Positions 16,802-26,134 of a DNA stretch of 64,000 nucleotides are shown piece by piece (the first letter of the stretch is position 1; every line of letters starts with the position of its first letter). A program made the position numbers and the translations under genes. The stretch covers positions 96,817 to 160,816 of the forward strand of contig JBAKBP010003085.1 in the NCBI GenBank assembly GCA_037953745.1, in the 5' to 3' direction. Source of the stretch: Lithodes maja (lineage: Eukaryota; Arthropoda; Malacostraca; Decapoda; Lithodidae). The notes beneath the pieces are model-generated. The model did no database searches. It was not told the origin of the DNA and saw only the letters and a list, made by a program, of their open reading frames with translations.

Positions 16802-17911
16802 CAGGAGAGAGAGGGATGGGTTGACTGTGTTTACCTGGACCTGAAAAAGGCCTTTGACAGGGTGCCTCACAAAAGGTTATTGTGGAAATTGCAGGTTGTT
16901 GGAGGTGTACATGGTAGGATGTTAAAATGGATGGAAAACTTTTTAATAGGAAGAGAAATGAGGACCACGATACGAGACGAATATTCACAGTGGAGGAGTG
17001 TGACGAGCGGAGTACCACAGGGATCAGTGTTGGGTCCGATAATGTTCCTACTTTATGTAAACGACATGCCAGAAAACTTGAATAGTCATATGAATATGTT
17101 TGCGGATGACGCTAAGATCATGAAGAATGTCACCTGTATAGAAAGTTGTCAGGATCTTCAAAAGGACCTAGATGAGTTGCACAGATGGAGCCAAACCTGG
17201 AAAATGAGTTTTAATGCAGAAAAGTGTCATGTTTTGGAAGTGGGAACAAGTGAGATAAGGCCAAGCTGGGTGTACAAATTAGGAACTGAAATAATCGGCA
17301 AAACACGGCATGAGAAGGACCTTGGAGTGATAATACAAGATGATCTATCCCCGGAGAAGCATATTAACATGATCATTGGAGGAGCATATGGAATAATAAC
17401 CAATATGAGAGTGGCATTTAACTATTTGGATGAAGAAATGTTAAGAAAATTGATAATGACTATGATAAGACCAAGATTAGAATATGCAGCAGTGATATGG
17501 TCACCACATTTGAAAAAACATATAAACAAATTAGAGAAAGTCCAAAGGATAGCAACGAAGATGATCCCAAGATTGAAGGAGTTGACATATGAGGAAAGAC
17601 TTAAGACACTACAACTGCCTACCTTGAAAGAGAGAAGGGAACGAGGCGACTTAATAACGATGTTCAAGGGAGTAAAAAGTTTGGAACGAGTAGATAGGGA
17701 AGATCTATTCGTGAGGGATAATGGAAGGACAAGAGGGCACGAGTTTAAGCTGAGGAAGGGCAGATGTCGTAAGGACACAAAGAAATTCAGCTTCCCATAT
17801 AGGAGTATAGAGACTTGGAACAACTTGGAGGAGGAGGTGGTGAGAGCGAGGAACATTAACATGTTCAAATCTAGGTTGGATAAAAGTAAATATGGAAATA
17901 GGGCAACATAA
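16802..17911 (+). pseudogene. LINE-H reverse transcriptase, 5'-truncated
   Basis: Contains KKAFDRVPHKRLLWKL, SGVPQGSVLGPIMFLLYVNDM, MFADDAKIM, the WKMSFNAEKCHVLEVG block, YAAVIWSPHLKKHI, RIATKMIPRLKEL and a complete C terminus to the stop at 17911. No internal stop, consistent with a young insertion. Endonuclease, ORF1 and the first RT motifs are missing. Confidence 0.82.
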
Positions 17912-18070
17912 GTTATGATATGTTAGTCCAAAATACTGGGAACTGGGAATATCCATTACGATACTTGTCTAAGTAAAATGGATTGATTATAAAGTAACTA
18001 AGACAGGACAACACGAGCGCTGCTCAATTCCTGTAAACTACAAATAGGTAAATACAAATAGGTAAATACA
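16802..18070 (+). mobile_element. LINE-H: 5'-truncated CR1-group LINE inserted in DIRS
   Basis: RT coding starts at EREGWVDCVYLDLKKAFD and ends at 17911. A 160-bp 3' UTR follows, ending in the hairpin ACGAGCgctGCTC and two AATAGGTAAATACA repeats. The last 154 bp (17917-18070) are identical to 29949-30102. DIRS coding resumes right after. A target duplication was not found. Confidence 0.82.
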
Positions 18071-18071
18071 A

Positions 18072-18402
18072 ACTCCCACTGTACCTCACCCGCCGGTCGA
18101 TAACGCCGGCAGGGGGGCCAGACGCCCTGGTGACAGACTGGAACAGGTGGAGTTCCATCTATCTGTTTCCGCCGCCAGACGCGTCTCGAATGTGCCATGT
18201 AGTAAACAAACTACAGGGTTATCGGGGCTTAGTCTCGATAATCGCGCCCCTGTGGCCGGCGCAGTTGTGGTACCAGCAATTGAAAACGTGGTGCCCGGAC
18301 CCGGTGTCGCTCCCGGTCGGGTTTTTCCACTTAGACACGATTGGCAACCTAGCGACCTCGCTGACTTTTGCATTATGGACATTCAGGAGGCCAAGTGGCT
18401 AG
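18072..18402 (+). pseudogene. DIRS methyltransferase-like C-terminal segment of the RT/RH ORF
   Basis: Continues from DLFASKETHRL before LINE-H. It reads ...PDALVTDWNRWSSIYLFPPP, VVNKLQGYRGLVSIIAPLWPAQLWYQQL, which matches the way the DAM-like segment of DIRS elements ends (a V.IAPLWP..W block). It terminates at 18402 and overlaps the recombinase ORF in another frame, an overlap common in DIRS. Family assignment comes from context and the block just named. Confidence 0.65.
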
Positions 18403-19352
18403 CACCGTATGGTAGAGAGGTGACCAATAAATTATTGAATCAATATAAGTCTACAAAACGACAGTACCAATCGCATTGGCAAGCCTTTACTTCTTGGATC
18501 CTTAGAACAGAACAAACGGTGCCCTCGATGGCTTTAGTTTTCAATTATTTAAATTATCTGGTTGAGCAGAAACGTTTATCTGTGGTAACGTTAACAAATC
18601 ATTTAACAGCGATTAGAATACCATTTTGGGACCTTACCGGTCTCTCCATACCAGTTGCGGAGCAAACAGGTTTTATGAGGGCATGTTTTAAACTCCGTCC
18701 ACCTCCCCGTCAGCTCATGCCTACTTGGTCTCTGGACAAAGCATTGCCATTACTTCACTCCCGTCTGTACCAAAATACTGCAGATTTTACATTACTCTTA
18801 AAAAAGGCGGTATTCCTTTTGGCTTTGGCCACAGGGAACAGAGTGTCAGAGCTGGCAGCGATGAGCAACACACCTAATTGCCTCAGGTTTGGTAGGCTTA
18901 ATGATTGTATTCACATTGCACCTTCCCCAGGGTTTGTAGCCAAGAATGAGCACAGTGCACACATGTTTTCTGAGTTCACTGTACCGGCGTTGAAAAGGGG
19001 AAAAGTGCACCATAATTTATGTCCAGTGCAAGCTCTAACCAAATATTTGAGGGTAGCTCCTCTAAACCCCCAAGGTGCTTTATGGGTGGCAAGTACGGGT
19101 AAGCGCTTACTGAAGCGTAGATTGGCTTCTCTTTTGGTCGAGGTCATTAAAGAGAGTAATCCCGGCGTTGTGGGTAGGGCCCACGATTTATGCAAATGGG
19201 CAGCCTCTTTACGTTTCCTTAAGAATTTTTCTGTGGAAGATATTACGTCCACGCATTTGTGGGCCTCTAATCATACGTTTTTGACTCGGTACCTGTCAGT
19301 AGCTCTAGACAAACCTTCCTTGCCATGTATAGCTTTAAGGCAGAGGGTCTAG
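18375..19352 (+). CDS. DIRS tyrosine recombinase (probably catalytically defective)
   Basis: Phage-integrase-type recombinase that would circularise and insert the DIRS cDNA. An N-terminal SAM-like core-binding region (SHWQAFTSWIL, FNYLNYLVEQKRLSVVTLTNHL) is followed by the catalytic domain. That domain has FLLALATGNRVSELAAM with the first Arg, then AHDLCKWAASLRFL where family members have H-x-x-R, then WASNHTFLTRYLS with the Tyr. The second Arg position is Cys, consistent with a CGC to TGC transition. The ORF is otherwise intact to 19352. It is open upstream of the ATG at 18375 as far as 18147, in overlap with the preceding ORF, so the start is uncertain. Confidence 0.82.
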   Translation: MDIQEAKWLAPYGREVTNKLLNQYKSTKRQYQSHWQAFTSWILRTEQTVPSMALVFNYLNYLVEQKRLSVVTLTNHLTAIRIPFWDLTGLSIPVAEQTGFMRACFKLRPPPRQLMPTWSLDKALPLLHSRLYQNTADFTLLLKKAVFLLALATGNRVSELAAMSNTPNCLRFGRLNDCIHIAPSPGFVAKNEHSAHMFSEFTVPALKRGKVHHNLCPVQALTKYLRVAPLNPQGALWVASTGKRLLKRRLASLLVEVIKESNPGVVGRAHDLCKWAASLRFLKNFSVEDITSTHLWASNHTFLTRYLSVALDKPSLPCIALRQRV

Positions 19353-20008
19353 GTGGCCCTTAAGTCACTTTTTGTTTTAATTTCAAGGAAAGGGGGGGGG
19401 GGGGGGTGCAGTCAGTGTAACATAGGACACACTAGACCCCACCGGAGTATAAAGAGATGTGATACGAGTATGAGTAATGTGATATGAAAATTTCTCTGTT
19501 CTATTCAGGGCGGGAAATTGTGCTAGTACAATGTTAGTACAAACAACAGTGTTGTTATAATAGTTTTGGCTGTAAAAGCAATTTAGTTTTAAGTATTGGA
19601 TATATTTTGCAAAATATTTCCACGAGTATTATGGGGTTATATGTGCACATGTAAACTTATAAGTTTTTATTTTTCACCACTTATGTTGAGTGGGGTGCCT
19701 TTTTAACTTACAGATCTGTTCGCAGAGTCTCAAGAGTTAACCTTTTGTATCAAGCAGGCTTCTTTGAAGCACGCCCCAGCTTGACCCCCTTTTTGTGTAT
19801 ATGTGCTGCGCCATTAAATATATTTTTGTTTTCAAAGTAAGAATACTACTGTACAGTATGTGGTTGTTTGATTATCTGCTTTTCTAGAGTTATGATATGA
19901 TTACGAATGTCCCCCTCCAGTCTTAGAAATCAGGCATGTTCGTCAATGATGGAGGGGCCACTAATAAATTATAGGTTTGACTCCTGTAAGGAGATAAAGA
20001 AAACCTAA
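19353..20008. other. DIRS copy 1 3' non-coding region, including a G15 run
   Basis: No gene. It holds a run of 15 G at 19392-19406 and a terminal part with a 38-bp block at 19932-19969 (AGGCATGTTCGTCAATGATG...). That block occurs as a reverse complement at 31485-31522, upstream of DIRS copy 2. Inverted terminal repeats are expected in DIRS1-type elements, so this may be repeat sequence; the limits are not defined. Confidence 0.5.
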
Positions 20009-20010
20009 TA

Positions 20011-20846
20011 CAGTAAAAGACCTTTAATCCGACGACCGATGATTCGAATCTCCCAATAGTCCGAATTTTTCAATTTGAGGCCAAATCCGAATTCACCCGA
20101 TGGTCCGAATTTCAAGAAGTCCCAAAGTCCCCTTTTTGAGGCATTAGTCCACTCAAATGACACATAATGGAGCACACACATATCATATGTTCATGAATTC
20201 ACTTTAAAAGTTTACCATTGTCATTGTAGCCTATTACCTACTTCAAAACATTCAGATTAATGGTCAAAGGAAGCTACTGATATAAACGTAAACACCACAT
20301 CGTCTGCTAGAGAGTTTGTTTTGCTCTTGAACGCATCCTTGGGACGCTCCGATGCGCTACTGGCTTGCACCGCATTTTCTGCAAGCGCATTCAGTCTTGA
20401 GCTTGAAAACGCACCTTTGGACGTTCCGATACGCTACTATTTATAGTTCAGTGATCGGAGCGTCCCAAGGGTGCTTTCAAGACAACAAGACAAGGGTGCT
20501 TTCAATACAATATAATATAACAGAGCACGTCACAAAAGGAAAATCACAAAAGGAAAATTACAAGAACCTCTCAGGGAAGTGCCGTTGTTAAGGCATTACT
20601 TCCCGAACCACATCTGATCTGATCTTCAAGAGCAAGACAAACTCGCTAGTAGACGATGCGGACATATGGTGTTTACGTTTATATCAGCAGATTCCTTTGA
20701 CCATTAATCTGAATGTTTTGAAGTAGGTAATAGGCTACAATAACAATGGTAAACTTTTGAAGTGATTTCATGAACATATGATATCCTATGTGTGCATTAC
20801 CACTTATGATGACGACCAGAATATGTGTGAAATTATGAACAATATA
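20011..20846. mobile_element. Tigger/pogo-like element, left end plus long foldback arms; right end not found
   Basis: Begins CAGTAAAAGACCTTTAATCC after TA (20009-20010), the style of Tigger termini. The interior contains an imperfect inverted repeat of about 160 bp (20174-20330 against 20622-20795). A smaller nested pair lies between them, CTTGGGACGCTCCGAT at 20339-20354 and its complement at 20454-20469. No matching right terminus was found in the window, and a second Tigger-like element starts at 20847. No coding sequence seen. Confidence 0.6.
20174..20795. repeat. Long imperfect inverted repeat (~160-bp arms) with nested hairpin
   Basis: Left arm ...ATATCATATGTTCATGAA...TTTACCATTG...CATTCAGATTAATGGTCAA...TAAACGTAAACACC... 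pairs with right arm 20622-20795 in reverse. Between the arms, GGGACGCTCCGAT and ATCGGAGCGTCCC pair again. This could be a foldback element or two copies of one MITE end. Confidence 0.75.
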
Positions 20847-21029
20847 CAGTACTCCCTCGAATTTTGCGAGAATATGGTCGACATTGCGGCCCGCAAAATT
20901 CAAAATCGCAAATTTCAAATAACTAACCTTATGGTATTAATTGAATATGGTCGACATCTCATCATCGAGGGCCTATTTTTTGGTGATTTTCGTCCTTGTT
21001 TGTACACACATTATGACACATACACTTAA

Positions 21030-21133
21030 TTATACATCCTACAATAAAGAAAAACACAGAAATACAGATTCAGGGTGTTAAACTACATCCTACAATAAAG
21101 AAAAATACAGAAATACAGATTCAGGGTGTTAAA
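21030..21133. repeat. ~50-bp direct tandem duplication
   Basis: TACATCCTACAATAAAGAAA...CAGAAATACAGATTCAGGGTGTTAAA occurs twice in a row with one substitution. Non-coding. Confidence 0.85.
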
Positions 21134-21189
21134 CGAAAGATTTTTTGTTTGTTTGTATCCTTTATTTTTATTTTGCAAAGAAAATACTT

Positions 21190-21295
21190 GTGGTTTATAG
21201 TTCAGGCCAGGGGACCCAGGGGTTTATAGTTCAGGGGACCCAGGGGTTTATAGTTCAGGGGACCTAGGGGTTTATAGTTCAGGGGACCCAGGGCA
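21190..21295. repeat. 24-bp minisatellite, about four units
   Basis: GGTTTATAGTTCAGGGGACC units repeat four times; the first is 4 bp longer and one has T for C. It lies shortly before the GC-rich leader of LINE-F and could be part of that LINE's 5' region or of the surrounding Tigger-like element. Confidence 0.8.
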
Positions 21296-21616
21296 CAGGT
21301 AACACTTCAATTTTGCCCAAGGAAGTCGATTATGCGAGAGCGTGAGAACGTATAGGAGCGTGGGAGAATCTATAACCAGTAAACAATGGGCCGCAGGGCG
21401 GCCCGACGTCACGACCCTGCCACCCGTCCCCCCCAAAAACTAGTGCGGAAACCCCTGGTATCATTTGGCGCCACCCGCAAAACTCAAGTAATATCACACG
21501 GCGCGGGAAGTTCTCGGCTCAGTATGGTGGGTAAAAGTATATGGCCTATGTAAGTATTACCCAGCACAAGAGGCAAGATATTTGGTTCCAACTTCAAGAG
21601 GAAATAGGTGGGGAAG

Positions 21617-22548
21617 ATGGTGAATGAAGGTGACGAGGGGGCTGAGGGGGGGAGGGGTGATAAAGGCGGGAGTGACGAATCGGAGGGAGAGCCGGATTTT
21701 CCCGGTTTCATGACAACATGGACGACTGAGGACACAGGTAAATTTTGCTTCATGCTGTTGAACAAAATCAAGAACTTGGAAGACAGAGTGACCGGCTTGG
21801 AGATAGTTAAGAAGGAAATTGTTACAGAGAATGGTGAGTTGAAGAACAGGTTGGAGTCAGTGGAGAGAGAAAAGGCAGTGATAATGACTAGGCTAGACGC
21901 CAGTATCTCTGAAGGTAAAAATGCTTGGGGCATGACTAGAGACCAAGTGGTAAAAGATTTAGACAGTGCAAGGAAGGCACACAGTGACGAATTCAGGAAG
22001 ATATTGGATGAACAGAAACAGCAAGATGTTAGGATAAAGGACCAGGTAAAAAGTATGGTTAAGCAAGGCATCCACGAAAACTCTCAGGCCATCCAGGAAG
22101 AAAGTCGTAGGGCTAACTGCCTCATAATATCAGGGGTGGAAGAAAAGGAGGAACTAGACTGGACAAAACGAAAGAACAGGATGAAGGTCGCATCAACAAG
22201 ATTCTGGAATCTATTAAAGATGAGGAGGACACCTGGAAGGAGGAAATATCAGACATGTTTAGGCTGGGAAAATATACAAAGGAATACAATAGACTGGTAA
22301 AAATCGAATTTAAGTCAAGAAGGACATGTGATGAAATCATGGCAGTAGCGGCTAGGCTAAAAGGGTTAGAGGGTAAGGACAAAATCTACATCAGGCGAGA
22401 CTTACCAGAAGAAGAGAGAAAGAAGGAGGCTGAACTAAGAAAAACTGCCAAGGAGGAAAATAGCAAGAGGACAGAACAAGAAAAGAATAAGTTTTTTTAC
22501 GGAGTAAGAAAGGGGAAGATTATGAAACTTTCGGTAAAAAGAAACTAA
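21617..22548 (+). pseudogene. LINE-F ORF1, coiled-coil RNA-binding-type protein, one frameshift
   Basis: An acidic N terminus (DEGAEGGRGDKGGSDESEGE) is followed by a long heptad-rich stretch (KIKNLEDRVTGLEIVKKEIV, NGELKNRLESVEREKAV), a predicted coiled coil. Then comes ANCLIISGVEEKEE, the start of an RRM-like domain as in L1/CR1 ORF1 proteins. Near 22250 the frame shifts and continues as FRLGKYTKEYNRLVKIEF, KDKIYIRRDLPEEERKK, the C-terminal domain of such proteins. ATG at 21617 is the first in frame. ORF1 proteins of this type bind LINE RNA and assist reverse transcription. Confidence 0.7.
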
Positions 22549-22551
22549 AAG

Positions 22552-23600
22552 TAAAAGAGGGTAGGGAACAGACCGCCGCAGTTAAGGGGCTTGGAGCAGG
22601 TAATGGGGGACTAGAAAGTATAAGGATTCTATATAGCAATGTCGATGGGCTAATCTCTAAGAAACTAGAACTAACAGACTTACTCAATACTAAGAAACCA
22701 GAAATAGTATGTCTCACTGAGACAAAACTAAGAGAAGACCTCGATATAAATTTGCTAGGATGGTCTGAATACAGGATTTGGAGGAGGGACAGAAAATTTC
22801 GACATGGAGGTGGAGTGTGCATCTTTACTAGGAAATATTTGATTGTGTCTGAGATAAAACTAGTAACTTCAACAGCAGAAGTTTTAGCAATAGAGATTGG
22901 TGGAAACGAAAAAATAGTGGTGATAGTAGCGTATGTACCTCCCAAGACGAAGACATGGGGTAAGGAGGAGCATAGCCTAATGCGTAAGGAAACAATTAGT
23001 GTGCTAGGAAATATCTTGGCTTCAAAGGATGAAATAGTCATGTGTGGGGACTTTAACTGCAAGGAAGTGAATTGGGAAGATCTTGAAGCCGGAGCAGGGG
23101 AGGAAAGTTGGAGCTATGAATTTTTAAGTATGGCCATGGAAAATTCTATATACCAACATGTAAAAGAGTCAACAAGAGTAAGGGGAAGTGATCAACCAGC
23201 TAGATTGGACCTTCTATTCACAAGAAGGGAGGAGGAGGTTCAAAGTATTCAGTACCTATGCCCACTAGGAAAAAGCGACCATGCAGTTCTAGACATAGAC
23301 TTACTATTGAAGTATAATCTACCCAAGGGAAGGGAAAAGCACAAGGAATCTCACTGGATGTATTCCAGAACCGATTTCGTAGGACTACGGGATTTTTTCA
23401 AGTCACAAAATTGGGATCAGGTGTTATCTGAAAGTGAGGTAGACAAAAAACTCAAGGCATTCATGGAGATCTATGATACTGGTATAAAAACTTTTGTCCC
23501 TAAGTACATTAATAAAAGGAAAAAAAGTAATCGCAAAGTATGGTTTAACCGCGAATGTAGGCAAGCACAGGAAGCAAAAACAAAGCCTGGAAAAAGATGA
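22552..23600 (+). pseudogene. LINE-F endonuclease domain (N-terminal ORF2)
   Basis: Contains RILYSNVDGLISKKLEL, PEIVCLTETKL (catalytic Glu), GGGVCIFTRK, IVAYVPPKT, MCGDFNCKEVNW and LGKSDHAVLDIDL (SDH signature), the order of APE-type LINE endonucleases. A frameshift around 23597 moves to the next frame, where MRRRSEANHEKGIVENYEKNPKMFFKFV continues the linker up to a second break near 23900. Confidence 0.78.
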
Positions 23601-25018
23601 GAAACTGGGATTCGGAAGATAACAGGCAAAAGTATAAAGAGGAGAGAAACAAATACACAGAAATGAGGAGGAGGTCAGAGGCAAACCATGAGAAAGGGAT
23701 AGTGGAGAACTATGAAAAGAATCCAAAAATGTTTTTCAAGTTTGTAAATGGCAAAAGGAAGATAAAAGCCACGATCGTTAAGATTAAAAGTGGAAACAGA
23801 ATCATAGAAGAGGATACAGAGATTGCGGAAGAACTAAATAGAAATTTTGCATCAGTATTTACAAAAGAAGGAGAATTCTTGCACCAGAAACCAATGAGAT
23901 AGGTACAGAGGAAATGCCGGAAGTAACATTTAACAGACCAGAGCTCATAGACAAAATGAGTAAGGTGGATCCAAACAAAGCCGCTGGACCGGACGGAGTA
24001 TCAGGCTGGATTATTAAAGAAAATGCTATGGAACTGAGTATACCATTATATGACATAATGACCAAATCATTGGACACAGGGATAGTACCTACAGAATGGA
24101 AAAGAGCAAACATTATTCCTATATTTAAGGGAGGAAGCAGAGATAAACCACTGAACTATAGACCTGTATCACTATTGAGCATCCTCATGAAGATTCTGGA
24201 AGGATTAATAAGGGACAAATGGGTGAACTACCTGGAATCCAAAAGATTAATTACTGACCGACAATTTGGATTCAGAGGTGGCAGATTATGTGTAAGCAAC
24301 TTGTTGAGTTTTTACTCTAGAGTAATAGACACAGTGGACAAGAGGGATGGATGGGTAGACTGTGCCTACCTAGACTTTAAAAAGGCATTTGACAAAGTTC
24401 CACACAAGAGATTGCTGTGGAAATTAAAATATGAGGGAAAAGTAGGAGACAAACTGCTGAAATGGATGGAGAGCTACCTTAGCGGAAGACAGATGAGAAC
24501 AACAGTAAGGGGGAAATCGTCAAACTGGACTCAAATTACGAGTGGGGTACCACAAGGATCTGTTCTAGCCCCAATCATGTTTCTAATATTTGTAAATGAC
24601 TTACCTGAGGGACTAACAAGCTACATGAGTATGTTTGCGGACGATGCTAAGCTGCTTAAAACGATCAGAACCCAGGAGGATTGCCTTGAGCTCCAAGCAG
24701 ATTTGCAAAAGATCCTTGAATGGAGCATCAAATGGAATATGGAGTTCAATGCAGGGAAATGTAAGACTCTAGAAATGGGTAAAAGCAAGTACAGACCTAG
24801 AAAAGATTATAAACTAGGAAACGAAGTGATTCCCAAAGCAGAAAAAGACTTGGGGATAGAATTTAGGGATAACATGTCTCCAGAAAGCCACGTAAATAAG
24901 ATAGTGAGAGAATCACTAGCACTATTGGCAAATATCAGGATGTCTTTCAATTATCTTAATGAAAACACCATGAAACAAATAATAACGGCAATAATAAGAC
25001 CCAGGATGGAATATGCAT
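23597..25018 (+). pseudogene. LINE-F linker and reverse transcriptase (N-terminal part)
   Basis: After the linker the RT frame starts near 23914: MSKVDPNKAAGPDGVSGWII, EWKRANIIPIFKGG, NYRPVSLLSILMKI, WVDCAYLDFKKAFDKVPHK, SGVPQGSVLAPIMFLIFVND, MFADDAKLL. It is broken at MEYA, position 25018, by the poly(T) start of a minus-strand SINE, and resumes at 25578. Confidence 0.8.
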
Positions 25019-25577
25019 TTTTTTTTTTTTTTTTTTTTTTTTTTCTATATTCCAACTTACTTCCTCTCGGGCATAGGCTGAGAGCCTTAACATTCACCGC
25101 TTTACAATGAACAGTGAAGCCTGTGAGGTCTTGTTCCAGTCTAGGGAGTGAGACATGTGAAGCACGTAGAGTACAACGAGCACCTGCCATCTTGCCTTCA
25201 CATGAGGCACGGTGCTCACTCATGGCCCGAAACAACCCCATCTCTGAAGCCACCTCGTTCCCATGCTTCACTGTCTCAACCCCTACACTCGGACTCTCAC
25301 ACTTACACACACACAACGCCACCTGTTGAGCAGATAACTCACCAGGCATTGCACCCCTATAGCATATTTTGAATATGGGAATATTCATACAGTGCTATTT
25401 AATCAGGGAACAATGAGGGTATTTTATTGACGTTTCGGTGGGCTTGTGGTAATGCACTGATACCAGGTACAGCACAAATTCCATCCCAATAATATCTTCC
25501 CATTGATACATCGGGATTTGAACCCGGGACCTTTGGATTACCAGGCCAGTGGCAAGACCACTCCACCACACCTCCCC
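25019..25577 (-). mobile_element. tRNA-derived SINE with poly(A) tail, inserted in LINE-F RT
   Basis: On the minus strand the element starts with a tRNA-like head containing an A box TGGTGGAGTGG (complement of 25557-25567), which fits TRGYNNARNGG, and a B box GGGTTCAAATCCC (complement of 25513-25525). These are the internal RNA polymerase III promoter elements. A roughly 480-bp body follows and ends in about 26 A (25019-25044 on the + strand as T). It cuts the LINE RT between MEYA and VVWSPHLKKH. No clear target duplication, so a small loss at the junction is possible. Confidence 0.85.
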
Positions 25578-25998
25578 TGTAGTGTGGTCCCCTCACTTGA
25601 AGAAACATATCCACAAAATTGAGAGGGTACAGAGAGCAGCTACGAGGATGATCCCAGGTTTGGAAAATTTGGAGTACCAAGAGAGGCTCGAGAGATTGAA
25701 TCTACCTACACTGGAACAGAGAAGGAAACGAGGACAGCAAATTCAGATCTATAAATGTGTTAGAGGTATTGACAAAATCGACCAAGAAAACTTCATAGAG
25801 AGGGATGGAGGTGAGAGGACAAGAGGTCACAGCTACAAACTAAAAGTGCTAAATAGTAAATCTGATCTGAAAAGTAAAAGATTTCCTACCAACTCGATTA
25901 GTGGGTGGAACAAATTGCCAGCCGAAGTAGTGTCTGCACCATCAGTGCATAGTTTCAAAGCACGGTATGACAAACATATCTTAGGAGGCGGGAATTAA
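25578..25998 (+). pseudogene. LINE-F reverse transcriptase, C-terminal part
   Basis: Resumes VVWSPHLKKHIHKIERVQRA, TRMIPGLENLEYQERL, RRKRGQQIQIYKCVRGID, TRGHSYKLKVLNSKS, SISGWNKLPAEVVSAPS and stops at 25998. Continuous in frame and collinear with LINE-C2 and LINE-H. Confidence 0.82.
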
Positions 25999-26134
25999 CG
26001 AGCATGCTCACTCCCGCAAATACAACTAGTGTAAGTACATATCAAGTTCCGCAAAAAAGGTCAAATCTTGGGTCCCGTTCGCAAAATTGAAATTTCGCAA
26101 AATTGAAACACGCAAAATTCGAGGGACTACTGTA

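Larger units (their letters stand above)
1..20008 (+). mobile_element. DIRS-type retrotransposon, copy 1 (5' end outside window), interrupted by four insertions
   Basis: Pieces read in order on the + strand as gag (1-2303), RT (2312-2994, 5241-5563), RNase H (16173-16801), methyltransferase-like segment (18072-18402) and tyrosine recombinase (to 19352). That set is diagnostic of DIRS elements, which integrate with a tyrosine recombinase instead of an integrase and lack protease. Insertions at 588-1375, 3006-5229, about 5564-16171 and about 16802-18070 split the element. Removing the mapped intervals leaves roughly 5 kb. The right end is placed just before a Tigger-like TA duplication at 20009-20010 and was not verified. 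Gag carries a frameshift and the recombinase a probable active-site change, so this copy looks dead. Confidence 0.85.
21300..26040 (+). mobile_element. LINE-F: near full-length CR1-group LINE, decayed, split by a SINE
   Basis: Order on the + strand is a GC-rich leader, ORF1 (21617-22548), endonuclease (22552-23600), RT (23597-25018, continued 25578-25998). Both ORFs are present, so this is the most complete two-ORF CR1-type copy here. Several frameshifts inactivate it. The SINE at 25019-25577 interrupts RT. Edges are estimated. Confidence 0.75.
20847..26132. mobile_element. Tigger-like (TA-duplicating) element containing LINE-F
   Basis: Ends CAGTACTCCCTCGAATTTTG (20847 on) and, on the complement, CAGTAGTCCCTCGAATTTTG (26132 inwards) match over at least 21 of 22 positions. 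They are flanked by TA at 20845-20846 and 26133-26134. GCAAAATT motifs repeat just inside both ends. It has no transposase of its own; nearly all its length is the inserted LINE-F. The LINE-F edges within it are only approximate. Confidence 0.8.

Noticed and set aside
16800..16860. Fusion of DIRS RNase H with a LINE RT as one protein
   Set aside because: The frame open from 16400 is not the DIRS frame upstream of the junction; DIRS coding continues after the LINE tail at 18072.
19392..19406. G15 run as a polypurine tract of DIRS
   Set aside because: DIRS elements do not use LTR-type plus-strand priming next to an LTR; the run could be a simple homopolymer, and nothing adjacent supports a function.
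25505..25575. tRNA gene on the minus strand
   Set aside because: A and B boxes are present, but the segment heads a repeat with a long body and poly(A), inserted in a LINE. It is a SINE head and not a tRNA gene.
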